Source of the DNA: Erythrobacteraceae bacterium
GTDB lineage: Bacteria > Pseudomonadota > Alphaproteobacteria > Sphingomonadales > Sphingomonadaceae
Assembly: GCA_027489065.1 (NCBI GenBank)
Contig: JAIYAM010000003.1
Span: forward strand, 1-62,255
DNA length: 62,255 bases
Direction of reading: 5' to 3'
Below, in pieces: positions 42,474-52,224 of this stretch. A model generated the notes under the pieces. The model was not told where the DNA came from and made no database searches. It saw only the letters and a program-made list of their open reading frames with translations. The translations under genes were made by a program, and so were the position numbers. The stretch's first letter is position 1. The number at the start of each line of letters is the position of its first letter.

Positions 42474-42983
42474 TTACTTCGACTGGGCTTCCAGATAGGC
42501 CACCAGGTCGGCGCGCTTCTGGTCGTCCTTGACGCCCGGGAAGGCCATCTTGGTGCCGGGCACGTAGGCCTTCGGGTCCTTGAGGTATTCGAACAGAACC
42601 TGCGGCGTCCAGGTGATGCCGCTGTTCTTGTTGGCGTCCGAGTAGCTGAAGCCAGGGACCGAGCCCGACTTGCGACCGACGACCTTGTGCAGCGACGGGC
42701 CGACGCGGTTCACGCCTTCGTCGAACACGTGGCAGGTGCGGCAAGCCGCGAAGACCTTTTCGCCGGCAGCAGCATCGGTGGTGAAGCTGGCGTATTCGAG
42801 CGTCGCGCCAGCGGCAGCCGCAGTTGCCGGAGTTTCGGTCGCGGCCGGGGTCTCAACCGGGGCAGCCGCTTCGGTCGCTTCAGCAGCCGGGGCGTTGGCA
42901 TCGCTGCCGGCACCGCCGCCGCAAGCCGAAAGAGTGGCAAGGCTCGCCAGCGCAGCCGCGCCCATCAGGAAATTACGCTTCAT
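42474..42983 (-). CDS. Lipoprotein class I cytochrome c
   Basis: 169 residues. The signal ends in a lipobox (LSAC, Cys about residue 21), so the protein is anchored by lipid in the periplasm; an Ala/Pro/Glu/Thr-rich linker (about 25-65) gives reach. The haem site is CRTCH, and GTKMAF carries the axial Met, as in cytochrome c2 and mitochondrial cytochrome c (VGPSLHKVVGRKSG also fits). It could carry electrons to terminal oxidases or, since no pufC is present, to the photosynthetic reaction centre; the latter is inference only. Start MKRNFLMG chosen over an upstream in-frame extension. Confidence 0.92.
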   Translation of the reverse strand: MKRNFLMGAAALASLATLSACGGGAGSDANAPAAEATEAAAPVETPAATETPATAAAAGATLEYASFTTDAAAGEKVFAACRTCHVFDEGVNRVGPSLHKVVGRKSGSVPGFSYSDANKNSGITWTPQVLFEYLKDPKAYVPGTKMAFPGVKDDQKRADLVAYLEAQSK

Positions 42984-43187
42984 GGTCGTTTGTCCTCTGA
43001 ACACTATAGTTCCTCCCGCATCCCAGCGGGCCATAAACCAGATTTTCGGGCATGGAAAGCGGGACTTCACGCATGGTTCACCCCTCTCTCCGGATGCCGC
43101 AAGAACCTAACGCGGCAGCGGCGCATGGGTTTCCGGCGATGCGGGCAAAAGATTGCCATGCCGGCCGGGCGCGTTATGGTCGGGCGC

Positions 43188-44006
43188 ATGATGAACACCC
43201 TGCCGCGCCACACCAAGATCCTCCTCGCCCTGCTGGCCCTGCTGCCGCTCTATTTCCTCGTCGCCGCGCTCGGCACGAAGATCGGGATCTGGGGGTGGAA
43301 GTTCGGGCTGCTGACGATGACCCTTGGCGGGGGGATGATCCTTCTGGGGCTGGTGGCACTGGCCGCACTGGTCTCGCTGGTGCTCGCCCTGCGCGCCAAG
43401 CCGCGCCGCAACGGGCTGGTGATAGTCGGGATCCTCGGGCTGCTGGTGCCAGCGGTAGCGCTGGTGATGTTCCTGGGTGCAGGCAGCAAGGCGAAGGACA
43501 ACCCGATCCACGACATCGCCACCGATACCGCCAATCCGCCCGCCTTCTCGGCCGAAACCATGGCGGCGCGCGAGGCGGCCGGCGCCAACCCGCTCGACGA
43601 TTACCAGACCCCGCTGGGGCAGATCCCGCTCTACCAGCAGTCTGGCGTCTCGCCCGAGCTTGCCGTGAAGAGCCACGCACAGATTATCACCGACCGGCCC
43701 GATCGCCCTGCCCCGCTGCCGCTGGGCGGCGCGAGCAAGGCGGAAGGTGTTGCTGCGGTGGCGGCGGCGATGGGCGCGATGGGGCTCAGCGAAATCCGCT
43801 CCGATCCGGCGACCGGCATCGTCGAAGGGGTGGCCGGGACCTTCTGGTTCGGCTTCAAGGACGATGTCGTCGCCCGCGTCGGCGATGCGCAGATCGATTT
43901 CCGCTCGGCGAGCCGCGTGGGCGTGAGCGACCTTGGCGCCAACACCGCACGCATCATCGACCTGCGCGCCCGCACCGAGTCGATCCTCGGTTCGGCGGCC
44001 CGCTAG
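43188..44006 (+). CDS. DUF1499-type membrane protein
   Basis: 272 residues. Three hydrophobic helices occupy about residues 8-100 (LLALLALLPLYFLVAAL, LLTMTLGGGMILLGLVALAAL, LVIVGILGLLVPAVALVMF), followed by a soluble C-terminal domain with VEGVAGTFWFGFKDDVVARV and RSASRVGVSDLGANTARI, the DUF1499 signature I recall. Function unknown. ATGs at 43176, 43188 and 43191 are all possible. It overlaps the convergent gene at 44003 by four bases. The 204-base gap before it shows nothing distinct. Confidence 0.75.
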   Translation: MMNTLPRHTKILLALLALLPLYFLVAALGTKIGIWGWKFGLLTMTLGGGMILLGLVALAALVSLVLALRAKPRRNGLVIVGILGLLVPAVALVMFLGAGSKAKDNPIHDIATDTANPPAFSAETMAAREAAGANPLDDYQTPLGQIPLYQQSGVSPELAVKSHAQIITDRPDRPAPLPLGGASKAEGVAAVAAAMGAMGLSEIRSDPATGIVEGVAGTFWFGFKDDVVARVGDAQIDFRSASRVGVSDLGANTARIIDLRARTESILGSAAR

Positions 44007-44608
44007 TCGCGGAAGGCCGACACGGCAAACGCGCTGCGCTGGAAGACGGTGAGCACGCAGAGCGCGGCATAGCCGTAAGCGATCGGTCCGAACCACGCGG
44101 GGGCCAAGCACATGGCAATGAACACCGCGATCGTCTCCGCCCCCTCGGCAAGGCCGGTCGAATAGAAGAAGCTCTTGCGGCCATGCGCCTGGGTTTCCGC
44201 GCCGCGCTTGGCAGCGATGACCGCAAAGGCGAGGAAGCTCACCCCGGTCAGCACGAAGCTTGCGACCAGCACCAGCGCCGGCAGCAGATTGGCGGGGGCG
44301 AGCAGGCCGAAGCCGAGCGGCACGCTGACATAAAATGCGAAGTCCGCGACGATATCGAAATAGCCGCCGAGGTCGGATGGCCCGCGCGCCCGGGCCACCG
44401 CCCCGTCGAGCCCGTCAGCCAGGCGGTTGGCGATGATCAGCGCGAGGCCCCAGCCGAGATGGCCGACTGCGATGGCGGCGGCTGCCGCGAGGCCGAGGGC
44501 AAGGCCGGCGAAGGTCAATCCATTGGCGGTGACACCGGCCCCGGCGAGCGCGCGCCCCGCTGCATTGAGCGGCGGATCGATCAGCGGGCGCAGTTTGGCG
44601 TCAAGCAT
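44003..44608 (-). CDS. CDP-alcohol phosphatidyltransferase family protein
   Basis: 201 residues, about five or six helices. The active-site motif D-G-x2-A-R-x8-G-x3-D-x3-D is present in full (DGLDGAVARARG through FDIVADF, about residues 65-90). It would transfer a phosphatidyl group from CDP-diacylglycerol or a related nucleotide to an alcohol; the acceptor is not predictable. It is the last gene of a coupled minus-strand set, overlapping the transporter gene by eight bases. Confidence 0.9.
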   Translation of the reverse strand: MLDAKLRPLIDPPLNAAGRALAGAGVTANGLTFAGLALGLAAAAAIAVGHLGWGLALIIANRLADGLDGAVARARGPSDLGGYFDIVADFAFYVSVPLGFGLLAPANLLPALVLVASFVLTGVSFLAFAVIAAKRGAETQAHGRKSFFYSTGLAEGAETIAVFIAMCLAPAWFGPIAYGYAALCVLTVFQRSAFAVSAFRD

Positions 44609-45884
44609 AGGTGACCAGCCCGATCCACGCCCCCGTCATCGCGCTGGCAAGATTGCCGCTGACCCAGCTCTTCATCCCCAGCGATGCCGCCTCCGCGCGG
44701 CGTTCCGGGCACAGGGTGCCGATGGTCGAGACCAGCAGGCCGACGCTCGCAAGGTTGGCAACGCCGCACAGCGCATAGGTGACGATCAGCATCGCCCTTG
44801 GCCCGAGCGTGCCCGCAGGCAAAGCGGCGAGTTCGAGATAGGCGACATATTCGTTAAGCACCGCCTTGGTGCCCATCAACCCGCCTGCCGCCTGCGCCTC
44901 GCCCCACGGCACGCCCAGCAGCCACATGAAGGGTGCCAGCGCCCAGCCGAGCAGGCGCTTCAGGGTCAGCGGGTCGCCATCGATGAAGGGCAGGTTCGCC
45001 AGCGCCATGTCGACCAGCGCCACGAGCGCAAAGACGGTGATGATCACCGCGATCACCGCGAGGAACAGCTGCAGCCCGTCCATCGTCCCCTTGATGATCG
45101 CGTCGATGCTGCTTTCGTAGCGGACGCCGGGGTCTTCCTTGTCCACTTCGGTCGCGGTGTCGTCCGCAAGCGGGGGCACCATCAGCCGGGCGATCAGCAG
45201 CGCGGCGGGCAGCGAGATCAGCGAGGCGGAGATCATGTGGCCCACCGCGTCGGGCACGACCGCCTTCAGGGTGGTCGCATAGAGGATCAGGATCGCGCCG
45301 CTGATCGTCGCCATCGTCAGGGTCATGATCTGGAACAGCTCGGAGCGGCTGACGCGGGCAAAGTAGGCGCGGGTCACCAGCGGCGCCTCGACCACGCCGA
45401 GGAACACGCTCGCCCCGCCCGAAAGGCCGACGACGCCCGACACGCCGAGGCTGCGGCGCAGCAGGAAGGAGAGGCCGTTCACCATCCAGCGCAGCACGCC
45501 CCAGTGCCACAGCAGCGCGGTCAATGCGGAAAAGACGATCACCAGCGGCAGAATCTGGAATGCGATCACCAGCGGCGGCTGCGCACCCGGCTTGAGCGCG
45601 AAGGGCAGCTCCGCCCCGCCGAGATAGCCGAACATGTAGGAGGAGCCCTTGAGCGTCGCCGCCTCGACCGCGCTGACCGCATTGTTGACGAGGCCGACCG
45701 CCTCCCAGACGATCGGCACGCGCACGATCAGCACGGCAAGCAGGCCCTGGAGCAGAAGCGCGCCCGCGATCCAGCGCCAGCCGGGATGGCCGCTGCGGTT
45801 TTCGCTGATGCTCCATGCAAGGCCCAGCAGCACCGCGATGCCGATCATGCCGCGCAGTTGATCGAACAGCGCCATAGCGCTCAT
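44601..45884 (-). CDS. Concentrative nucleoside transporter (CNT/NupC family)
   Basis: 427 residues, N-terminal helices followed by the gate domain (SGGASVFLGVVEAPLV) and the C-terminal nucleoside-binding region (MGTKAVLNEYVAY, YALCGVANLASVG), all characteristic of CNT symporters. Start MSAMALF overlaps the upstream stop by ATGA; a second Met is nine bases on. It would import nucleosides with Na+ or H+. Confidence 0.95.
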   Translation of the reverse strand: MSAMALFDQLRGMIGIAVLLGLAWSISENRSGHPGWRWIAGALLLQGLLAVLIVRVPIVWEAVGLVNNAVSAVEAATLKGSSYMFGYLGGAELPFALKPGAQPPLVIAFQILPLVIVFSALTALLWHWGVLRWMVNGLSFLLRRSLGVSGVVGLSGGASVFLGVVEAPLVTRAYFARVSRSELFQIMTLTMATISGAILILYATTLKAVVPDAVGHMISASLISLPAALLIARLMVPPLADDTATEVDKEDPGVRYESSIDAIIKGTMDGLQLFLAVIAVIITVFALVALVDMALANLPFIDGDPLTLKRLLGWALAPFMWLLGVPWGEAQAAGGLMGTKAVLNEYVAYLELAALPAGTLGPRAMLIVTYALCGVANLASVGLLVSTIGTLCPERRAEAASLGMKSWVSGNLASAMTGAWIGLVTYA

Positions 45885-48022
45885 CCGCGCCGCCACGTGT
45901 GATAGCGCTCGACCCACTTCAGAACGCCTTCGGGCTTGTGCGCCTTCTTCCAGTTGCCCGCCGCGAACTTGTTGGCCTCTGCCATGGTCGGGTACGAATG
46001 GATCGTGCCGAGGATCTTGTTGAGTCCGATCCCGTGCTTCATCGCCAGCACATATTCCGCCAGCAATTCGCCCGCATGCGCCCCGACGATGGTCGCGCCC
46101 AGCACCTTGTCCTTGCCGCCCGCCGGGGTGAGCACCTTGACGAAGCCCTTCGTCTCGCTCTCCGCGATGGCGCGGTCGAGATCGTCGAGGTCGTAGTGGG
46201 TCACCTCCACCGCGATGCCTTGCTCCGCCGCCTCGCGCTCGTTCAATCCGACGCGGGCGAATTCGGGGTCGAGGAAGGTGACGGCGGGGATCACGCGATA
46301 GTCCGCCTTGAACTTGCGGAAGGTGCCGAACAGCGCGTTGACGGCGGCGTACCACGCCTGATGGCTGGCGGTATGGGTGAACTGGTATGGCCCCGCGACG
46401 TCTCCGGCAGCGAAGATGTTGGGGAACTTGGTGGCGAGGAATTCGTCGGTGGTGACGGTCTTCGCCGTATCGACGCCGATATCCTCCAGCCCGAAGCCGG
46501 TGAGCCGCGCCTTGCGGCCGACGGCGACGATCAGCGCGTCGAAGGGGATGCGCATGTCTTGCCCGTCATGCTGCGCGATCAGCACCCTGCCCTCGATCCG
46601 CACCGCCGTGTGGCCGGTGAGCACGCGCACGGTGTCAGCTTGGAGCACCGCCTTCGCCAGCGCCGAAACGTCCGCATCCTCGCGCGCCAGCAGCGCGTCC
46701 GCCATTTCGACCTGCGTCACCTCGGAGCCGAGCCGTGCCAGTGCTTGCGACAGCTCGCACCCGATCGGCCCGCCGCCCAGCACCGCGACCCGCGCCGGAG
46801 CCGCGTCCATTTTCGCAAACGCGTCCCACATGGTCTCGCTGGTAAGGTAGCCCGAGCCTTCGATGCCAGGGATCGGGGGCACCACCGGCTCCGCGCCGCT
46901 CGCGATCACGATCGAGCGCGTGGTGAGGCGCTGGATTTCGCCGTCGTTGCGGGCGATCTCCACGGTCCAGGGGTCGATGATCTTCGCGTATCCCTTGACC
47001 ACATCGACGCCGAGATCGGTGTAGCGCTCGACGCTGTCGTGCGGCTCGATGGTTTTCACCGCATCCAGCACGCGGGCGATCACCGCCTTGAAGGGCACCT
47101 GCGGTTCGCTCGGCGTAAGGCCGTAGCGGTCCGCGTGACGCATCATCGCGGCGACCTTGGCGCTCTTGATCAGCGCCTTGGACGGCACGCAGCCGGTGTT
47201 GAGGCAGTCGCCGCCCATGTCCTTGGCCTCGACCAGCGTGACCTTGGCCTTCACCGTCGCGGCGATATAGGCCGAGACGAGGCCCGCCGAGCCTGCGCCG
47301 ATCACCACCAGGTTGCGGTCGAATGTCGCCGGACGCTTGAAGCCCGCATAGACCTTGCGCCGCTGAAGCGCGCCGATCACCAGCTTGGCGATCCATGGCG
47401 CGAGGCCGAGCAGCACGAAGCTTCCCAGCACTTGCGGCGAGGCGATCCCGGAGAGGCTGTCGATCCGCGCAAGCTGGGTCCCGGCGTTCACATAGACGAT
47501 CGTCCCCAGCAGCATGCCGAGTTGGCTCACCCACATGTAGGTGAGCGTGCGGATCCGGGTGAGGCCCATCACCAGATTGACGACGAAGAACGGGAAGGCG
47601 GGGATCATCCGCAGGGTGAAGAGATAGAAGGCTCCGTCTCGCTCGACCCCGGCGTTGATCGCCTTCAGCCGCTCACCGAAGCGCGCCTCGATAGAGTCCC
47701 GCAGCACATAGCGCGAGGAGAGGAAGGCGAGCGTCGCGCCCAGCGTCGAGGCGAAGGAGACGAGGATCGTGCCCGTCACCACCCCGAACAGCGCGCCCGC
47801 CGCCAGCGTCATAAGGGCCGCCCCCGGCAGCGAAGCGGCGGTGACCGCGACATAAACCGCGAAGAAGCCGGCGAGCACCGCCACGGGGTTCTCGGCGTAG
47901 AAGGCCTCCCACTGCGCGACGGCGCCCTTGATCCCGGCGAGGGTCAGATATTGCCCGACGTCGAAGATGAAATAGGCCGCGACGACGGCGGCGAGCGCGG
48001 CAAGGATGGCAAGCTTCTTCAC
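45881..48022 (-). CDS. TVP38/VTT-domain plus pyridine nucleotide-disulfide oxidoreductase fusion
   Basis: 713 residues. Residues 1-about 225 form a TVP38/TMEM64 (SNARE-associated, DedA-like) membrane domain with about six helices; residues 245-713 form a mercuric-reductase/lipoamide-dehydrogenase-like flavoprotein with FAD loop VVIGAGSAGLVSA, redox pair GGDCLNTGCVPSK (Cys-x4-Cys), NAD loop VLGGGPIGCE, and a C-terminal dimerisation domain (LTPAGGKDKVLGATIVGAHAGEL in part). The start is a GTG overlapping the upstream stop (GTGA). Substrate unknown. Confidence 0.9.
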   Translation of the reverse strand: MKKLAILAALAAVVAAYFIFDVGQYLTLAGIKGAVAQWEAFYAENPVAVLAGFFAVYVAVTAASLPGAALMTLAAGALFGVVTGTILVSFASTLGATLAFLSSRYVLRDSIEARFGERLKAINAGVERDGAFYLFTLRMIPAFPFFVVNLVMGLTRIRTLTYMWVSQLGMLLGTIVYVNAGTQLARIDSLSGIASPQVLGSFVLLGLAPWIAKLVIGALQRRKVYAGFKRPATFDRNLVVIGAGSAGLVSAYIAATVKAKVTLVEAKDMGGDCLNTGCVPSKALIKSAKVAAMMRHADRYGLTPSEPQVPFKAVIARVLDAVKTIEPHDSVERYTDLGVDVVKGYAKIIDPWTVEIARNDGEIQRLTTRSIVIASGAEPVVPPIPGIEGSGYLTSETMWDAFAKMDAAPARVAVLGGGPIGCELSQALARLGSEVTQVEMADALLAREDADVSALAKAVLQADTVRVLTGHTAVRIEGRVLIAQHDGQDMRIPFDALIVAVGRKARLTGFGLEDIGVDTAKTVTTDEFLATKFPNIFAAGDVAGPYQFTHTASHQAWYAAVNALFGTFRKFKADYRVIPAVTFLDPEFARVGLNEREAAEQGIAVEVTHYDLDDLDRAIAESETKGFVKVLTPAGGKDKVLGATIVGAHAGELLAEYVLAMKHGIGLNKILGTIHSYPTMAEANKFAAGNWKKAHKPEGVLKWVERYHTWRRG

Positions 48023-49176
48023 AGGTGATCCCCCGACGCGTCCGCCAGTCTGGCGTATTTCGCTGTCCAGCCTTTGTCGATCCGGTGCTTGAGGGCAAGC
48101 ACCCATGCCCCCTCGGCTGCGAGCGGCCCGTAGCTGGCAATGGCGGACCCGTCGCCGGTGTTCATGAGATAGAGGTTGTTCCAGCGCGGGCGATAGGTGG
48201 CGCGTGCAGGCTCTCCGGCGAGGACGCTGCGCAGGTTGGCGGCGAACACGGGGCCTGCAAAAACGGCGTGGACGCCCGAATGCGGCAGCGCCCGGTCGGC
48301 GCGCGCGGCGATGTCCCCGGCGGCGAAGATATGCGGGTGCGAAGTCGAACGATGATGGGCATCGACGAGCAGAAATCCGGCATTGTCGGTGGCGGCGCCG
48401 CTTTCGCGCACCCAGGCAGGGGCGGCGCTGCCGAGCGCGGCGATCACGAGGTCGGCCGGTTCGAGCGAGCTTGCGCCCGCCATCATCGACCCGCCCTCGA
48501 AGCGCACGTCCTCGGCGATGACCGCGATCCCCTGCCGGGCGAGCGCCGCGGCGACCCGCCGCCGGACTGCGGGCGCGAAGCCGGGGAGCAGTCCCGCACG
48601 GCCCGTCGCCAGCGTCACCTGCGGCGGCGCGGCGGCTGCGGCGAGGTTCCGCATGCCGAAGGCGAGTTCGACGCCGCCCGCCCCGCCGCCTGCGACCACG
48701 ACGCGCGCCGGTAACCGCCCGGAAGCCCGCAGCGCGGCGAGGCGCTCCACGAAGGCGCCGATGGGGCGCACGTCGAGGAGCCGCGGGTCTTCGCCCAGCA
48801 GCGCCGCCGCGCGGCCCTCGCCGCCGGTGTCGAAGGAGGCGAGCCCGAAGGCGATCGTCCCGCCGCTCGCCAGCCGCACCTGCCGCGCCACGGGATCGAG
48901 GCCGGTGCAGCGATCCAGTACCAGCTCCACCCCGGCGCGGGCGGCCAGTGCAGCAAGGTCGACCAGCCCCTCGCCGGCCCCGTGCTGGCCGGCGAGCCAG
49001 CCGGGCACCATGCCCGAGTATCGCAGCCGCGGTTCCGGGGTGAGAAGCACGATCCGCAGAGTGCTTGGCACTGCGCGGCGGATCAGGTCGGCAAGCACCG
49101 CGACATGGGCATGCCCGCCTCCCACCAGCAGCAACTCCGCCTGCGCGTGCTCGCCCGAAAAATCCGATCCCGCCAT
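48019..49176 (-). CDS. NDH-2/SelD-associated-type FAD oxidoreductase
   Basis: 385 residues. N-terminal LLLVGGGHAHVAVL is the FAD loop typical of the flavoprotein fused to SelD in some bacteria and of NDH-2-like enzymes; RLRYSGMVPGWLAG, VVVAGGGAGGVELAFGM (NAD loop) and IFAAGDIA (second FAD motif) follow. No disulfide pair is visible. It begins the coupled minus-strand set with the TVP38 fusion. I chose ATG at 49176 over GTG at 49185. It probably moves electrons from NAD(P)H to a membrane acceptor. Confidence 0.85.
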   Translation of the reverse strand: MAGSDFSGEHAQAELLLVGGGHAHVAVLADLIRRAVPSTLRIVLLTPEPRLRYSGMVPGWLAGQHGAGEGLVDLAALAARAGVELVLDRCTGLDPVARQVRLASGGTIAFGLASFDTGGEGRAAALLGEDPRLLDVRPIGAFVERLAALRASGRLPARVVVAGGGAGGVELAFGMRNLAAAAAPPQVTLATGRAGLLPGFAPAVRRRVAAALARQGIAVIAEDVRFEGGSMMAGASSLEPADLVIAALGSAAPAWVRESGAATDNAGFLLVDAHHRSTSHPHIFAAGDIAARADRALPHSGVHAVFAGPVFAANLRSVLAGEPARATYRPRWNNLYLMNTGDGSAIASYGPLAAEGAWVLALKHRIDKGWTAKYARLADASGDHL

Positions 49177-49443
49177 ACCTGTCACTTCATCGCGGGCTGT
49201 TCAGCCAAGCGCAAGCTTTCCACATTAGGGCGACGGTGATACAACATAACGTCGCTACCACCTCTCTCATGCATATATCTTCAAGAATTTGCAGGCCTTT
49301 TACGGCCCCGGAACCACGCACAGGCTCGGTGATTGACTGCTTGCGGCGCGGGCCTGTTGCCATCAAAGCAATAAGGGACCGGCGCGCGCCATCAGGCCGG
49401 GTCGGGACACGCACACACACCGGTTTCGGACGGAAAGGCTGAC

Positions 49444-51189
49444 ATGGCAGGCGAAGGCCAAAGTTACGGCTCGCAGATTTCCCTCGTTAAGTTCTTCAGG
49501 ATCTTCTTCGACATCCTGAAGCCCGAGGCGAATTTCTACTGGCTCGCTGCCGTCTACGGGATCGGCATCAGCCTGCTGAGCCTGGCGACACCGATTTCGG
49601 TGCAGATGCTGATCAACACCATCGCCAACACCGCGCTGACCGCGCCGTTGGTCATGCTGTCGCTCACGCTGTTCGGCCTCTTGCTGATCTCCAGCCTGCT
49701 TTACGCCTTGCGCGTCCACCTGATGGAGATCTTCGTCCGCCGCTTCCACGCGCGCATGGTGGCCGAGATCTCGCTGATCGCGGTCTATGCCCAGAACCCG
49801 TTCTTCAGCGATGCGAAGAAGGGCGCGCTGTTCAACCGCTATTTCGACGTGGTCTATGTCCAGACCGCGATCCCGATCCTGATGATCGGCGGCTTCACCA
49901 CCCTGCTCCAGATCGCGGTCGGCTTCGTGCTGGTGAGCCTCTACCACCCCTATTTCCTCGGCTTCACGCTGGTGATGATCGCGCTGATCTGGATCGTGTG
50001 GCTGGTGTGGGGCGCAAGGGCGCTGCGCACCGGCGTGGACGTGAGCCACGCCAAGCACGCTACCGCCGCCTGGCTCGACACGCTCGGCGGATCGAACGGC
50101 TTCTTCAAGTCGCAGCGCCGCATCGACTACGCGCTCGACAAGACCGACGATCACACCCGCAGCTACATCAACGACCGCAAGCGGCACTTCCGCCACGTGT
50201 TCTCGCAGACGCTCGCCTTCCTCGTCATGTATGCCGGGGCGAGCGCGGCGCTGCTCGGCCTCGGCGGGTGGCTGGTGATCCAGAACGAGCTGACCCTGGG
50301 CCAGCTGGTCGCAGCCGAGCTGGTGCTCTCGGCCGCCTTCGTCGGCGTCTCGCAGCTCGGCAGCTATCTGGCCTATTTCTACGACCTGTTCGCCGCGGTC
50401 GAGGAGATCTCGCAGTTCTACGACGTCGAGCAGGAACAGCCCAAGGGCGCCGATCCCTTCGACGGGCCGGACCACACCATCGTCATGCGCGGCGTGTGCG
50501 GCAAGGCGCGCAACGAGGAGGTGTGCTTCGATCTCGCCATCCCGTCGGGCGCGATCATCATGGCCGCCGCCAGCCAGCACGGGGTGCAGCGGCTGTTCAC
50601 AAACATCCTCAAGCTCCACGACCTGCCGCAGGGCGGGATCGCCACATTGGGCGGGATCGACATCAAGGCGATCGAGGCGCACCACCTGCGCAAGAACGTC
50701 CACGTGCTCGACCGGCCGACCATCGTCGAGATGACGATCCGCGAATACTTGGCCCTCTCCTGCCCGGAAACCGCGCCGCAGCGCATGGTCGCCGCCCTCG
50801 AGACGGTGGGCCTGGCCGACACCATCTCGACCCTGCCCAAGGGGCTGGACACCCCGCTGGCCTCGACCGGCTACCCGCTTTCCGCGGTCGAACTCCAGCA
50901 GCTCAAGCTGGCCAACGCGCTGCTGGAACGGCCGCGCATTCTCGTCCTCAGCCGCCTCTTCGACCTGCTTGACCCCGAGCCGATCGAGGCCGCCGTCGCC
51001 GAACTGCGCGCGCAGGCCTATTCGACCGTGATCTACTTCTCCAACCGCCGCATCGATCTGGGCTTCGACCGCTTCCTCTACCTCGAAGCGAACCGGCAAA
51101 GCTTTTTCGACACTTTCGAGGAGTTCAGCGCTGCCATGGACCTCCCCTCCGGCCCGCAATCTGCGACCAATGTGAAGGGAGACGCCTGA
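49444..51189 (+). CDS. ABC-exporter-like protein with degenerate ATPase domain (pseudo-ABC)
   Basis: 581 residues, a half-transporter by length: an ABC type-1 membrane domain with about six helices (20-325) and a C-terminal nucleotide-binding-like domain (about 345-565). The fold is recognisable (GGIATLGGIDIKAIEAHHLR, then TIREYL), but ATP-contact motifs are lost: Walker A is AASQHGVQR (375-383; Lys replaced by Val381), the Q-loop Gln is about Asp423, the signature is LSAVE (479-483), Walker B is ILVLSRLF (Asp to Ser503, Glu to Arg504), and the H-loop His is Asn534. The reading frame is intact. It leads a coupled operon with an HlyD-type adaptor (one-base gap) and a TolC-type channel. Confidence 0.88.
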   Translation: MAGEGQSYGSQISLVKFFRIFFDILKPEANFYWLAAVYGIGISLLSLATPISVQMLINTIANTALTAPLVMLSLTLFGLLLISSLLYALRVHLMEIFVRRFHARMVAEISLIAVYAQNPFFSDAKKGALFNRYFDVVYVQTAIPILMIGGFTTLLQIAVGFVLVSLYHPYFLGFTLVMIALIWIVWLVWGARALRTGVDVSHAKHATAAWLDTLGGSNGFFKSQRRIDYALDKTDDHTRSYINDRKRHFRHVFSQTLAFLVMYAGASAALLGLGGWLVIQNELTLGQLVAAELVLSAAFVGVSQLGSYLAYFYDLFAAVEEISQFYDVEQEQPKGADPFDGPDHTIVMRGVCGKARNEEVCFDLAIPSGAIIMAAASQHGVQRLFTNILKLHDLPQGGIATLGGIDIKAIEAHHLRKNVHVLDRPTIVEMTIREYLALSCPETAPQRMVAALETVGLADTISTLPKGLDTPLASTGYPLSAVELQQLKLANALLERPRILVLSRLFDLLDPEPIEAAVAELRAQAYSTVIYFSNRRIDLGFDRFLYLEANRQSFFDTFEEFSAAMDLPSGPQSATNVKGDA

Positions 51190-51190
51190 C

Positions 51191-52222
51191 ATGGCCACGC
51201 TCAAGGAAGACATGGCGCACTTCACCACCCTCGCCTCGATCCGGGTGCCGCGGGTGATGCGGGTGGTGTTCTTCATGGTGCTGGCGGCGATCGTCATCGC
51301 GGTCGCCTTCCTCATCTACGTGCCGTGGGTGCAGACCACCTCGGGCCGCGGCGTGGTGACGACGCTGAGCCCCAACGAGCGCAAGCAGGACATCAACGCT
51401 GTCGTGCCGGGGCGCATCGAGGAATGGTACGTGCGCGACGGCACCGCCGTGAAAAAGGGCGATCCGATCGTCCGCATCGCCGACATCGACCCCAACCTGA
51501 TCGAGCGCCTGCAGGCCGAGCGCGGGCAGATCAACCTGCAGTTGCAAGCCGCCAAGTCGGCGCTCGCCACCGCCGAAATCGACGTGCGCCGCTCGCGCGA
51601 GCTGTTCGAGGCGGGGCTCGCGGCGCGGCGCGATTACGAGCTTGCGCAGATCAAGGTCGCCGACCTGCAAGGCAAGGTCGCCGCCGCCGAAGCCGACTTG
51701 AACCGCGCCGATGTGAACATCTCGCGCCAGTCCGAACAGATCGTGCGCGCGCCGCGTGACGGCTTCATCCAGAGCCTCAACGCCGGCGACGCGGCGACCT
51801 TCATCAAGGCGGGCGACGTGCTCGCGACCTTCGTTCCCGACGGTGCGCAGCGCGTGGTCGAGATTTTCATCGATGGCCGCGACGTGGCGCTCGTCCGACC
51901 CGGCGACAAGACCCGCATCCAGTTCGAAGGCTGGCCCGCGGTGCAGTTCTCCGGCTGGCCCTCGGTCGCGATCGGCACCTTCGGGGGCCGGGTGATCGCG
52001 GTCGACCGTTCGGCGCAGATCGACGGCCGCTTCCGCGTGCTGATCGCCGAGGAACAGTTCGACGGCTACGGCTGGCCCGAGGAGCGGTACGTCCGCTTCG
52101 GCGCGGCAGTGCAGGCCTTCATCCTGCTCGAAACCGTGCCGGTCGGCTACGAAATCTGGCGCCAGCTCAACAACTTCCCGCCGCAGCTGCCGGCGGCAAC
52201 GAGCAGCAGTCAGGCCAAGTGA
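51191..52222 (+). CDS. HlyD-family membrane fusion protein
   Basis: 343 residues. One N-terminal membrane helix (about 24-44, VVFFMVLAAIVIAVAFLIYV), then a lipoyl-like half (VVPGRIEEWYVRDGTAVKKGDPI), an alpha-helical hairpin (about 100-180, LQAERGQINLQLQAAKSALA in part), the second lipoyl half (VRAPRDGFIQSLNAGDAATF) and a beta-barrel. It would span the periplasm between the pseudo-ABC protein and the outer-membrane channel. The stop overlaps the next gene region. Confidence 0.93.
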   Translation: MATLKEDMAHFTTLASIRVPRVMRVVFFMVLAAIVIAVAFLIYVPWVQTTSGRGVVTTLSPNERKQDINAVVPGRIEEWYVRDGTAVKKGDPIVRIADIDPNLIERLQAERGQINLQLQAAKSALATAEIDVRRSRELFEAGLAARRDYELAQIKVADLQGKVAAAEADLNRADVNISRQSEQIVRAPRDGFIQSLNAGDAATFIKAGDVLATFVPDGAQRVVEIFIDGRDVALVRPGDKTRIQFEGWPAVQFSGWPSVAIGTFGGRVIAVDRSAQIDGRFRVLIAEEQFDGYGWPEERYVRFGAAVQAFILLETVPVGYEIWRQLNNFPPQLPAATSSSQAK

Positions 52223-52224
52223 CG

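Noticed and set aside
45899..48028. A 709-codon plus-strand frame opposite the TVP38 fusion gene
   Set aside because: The minus strand encodes a complete flavoprotein; this reading is its shadow.
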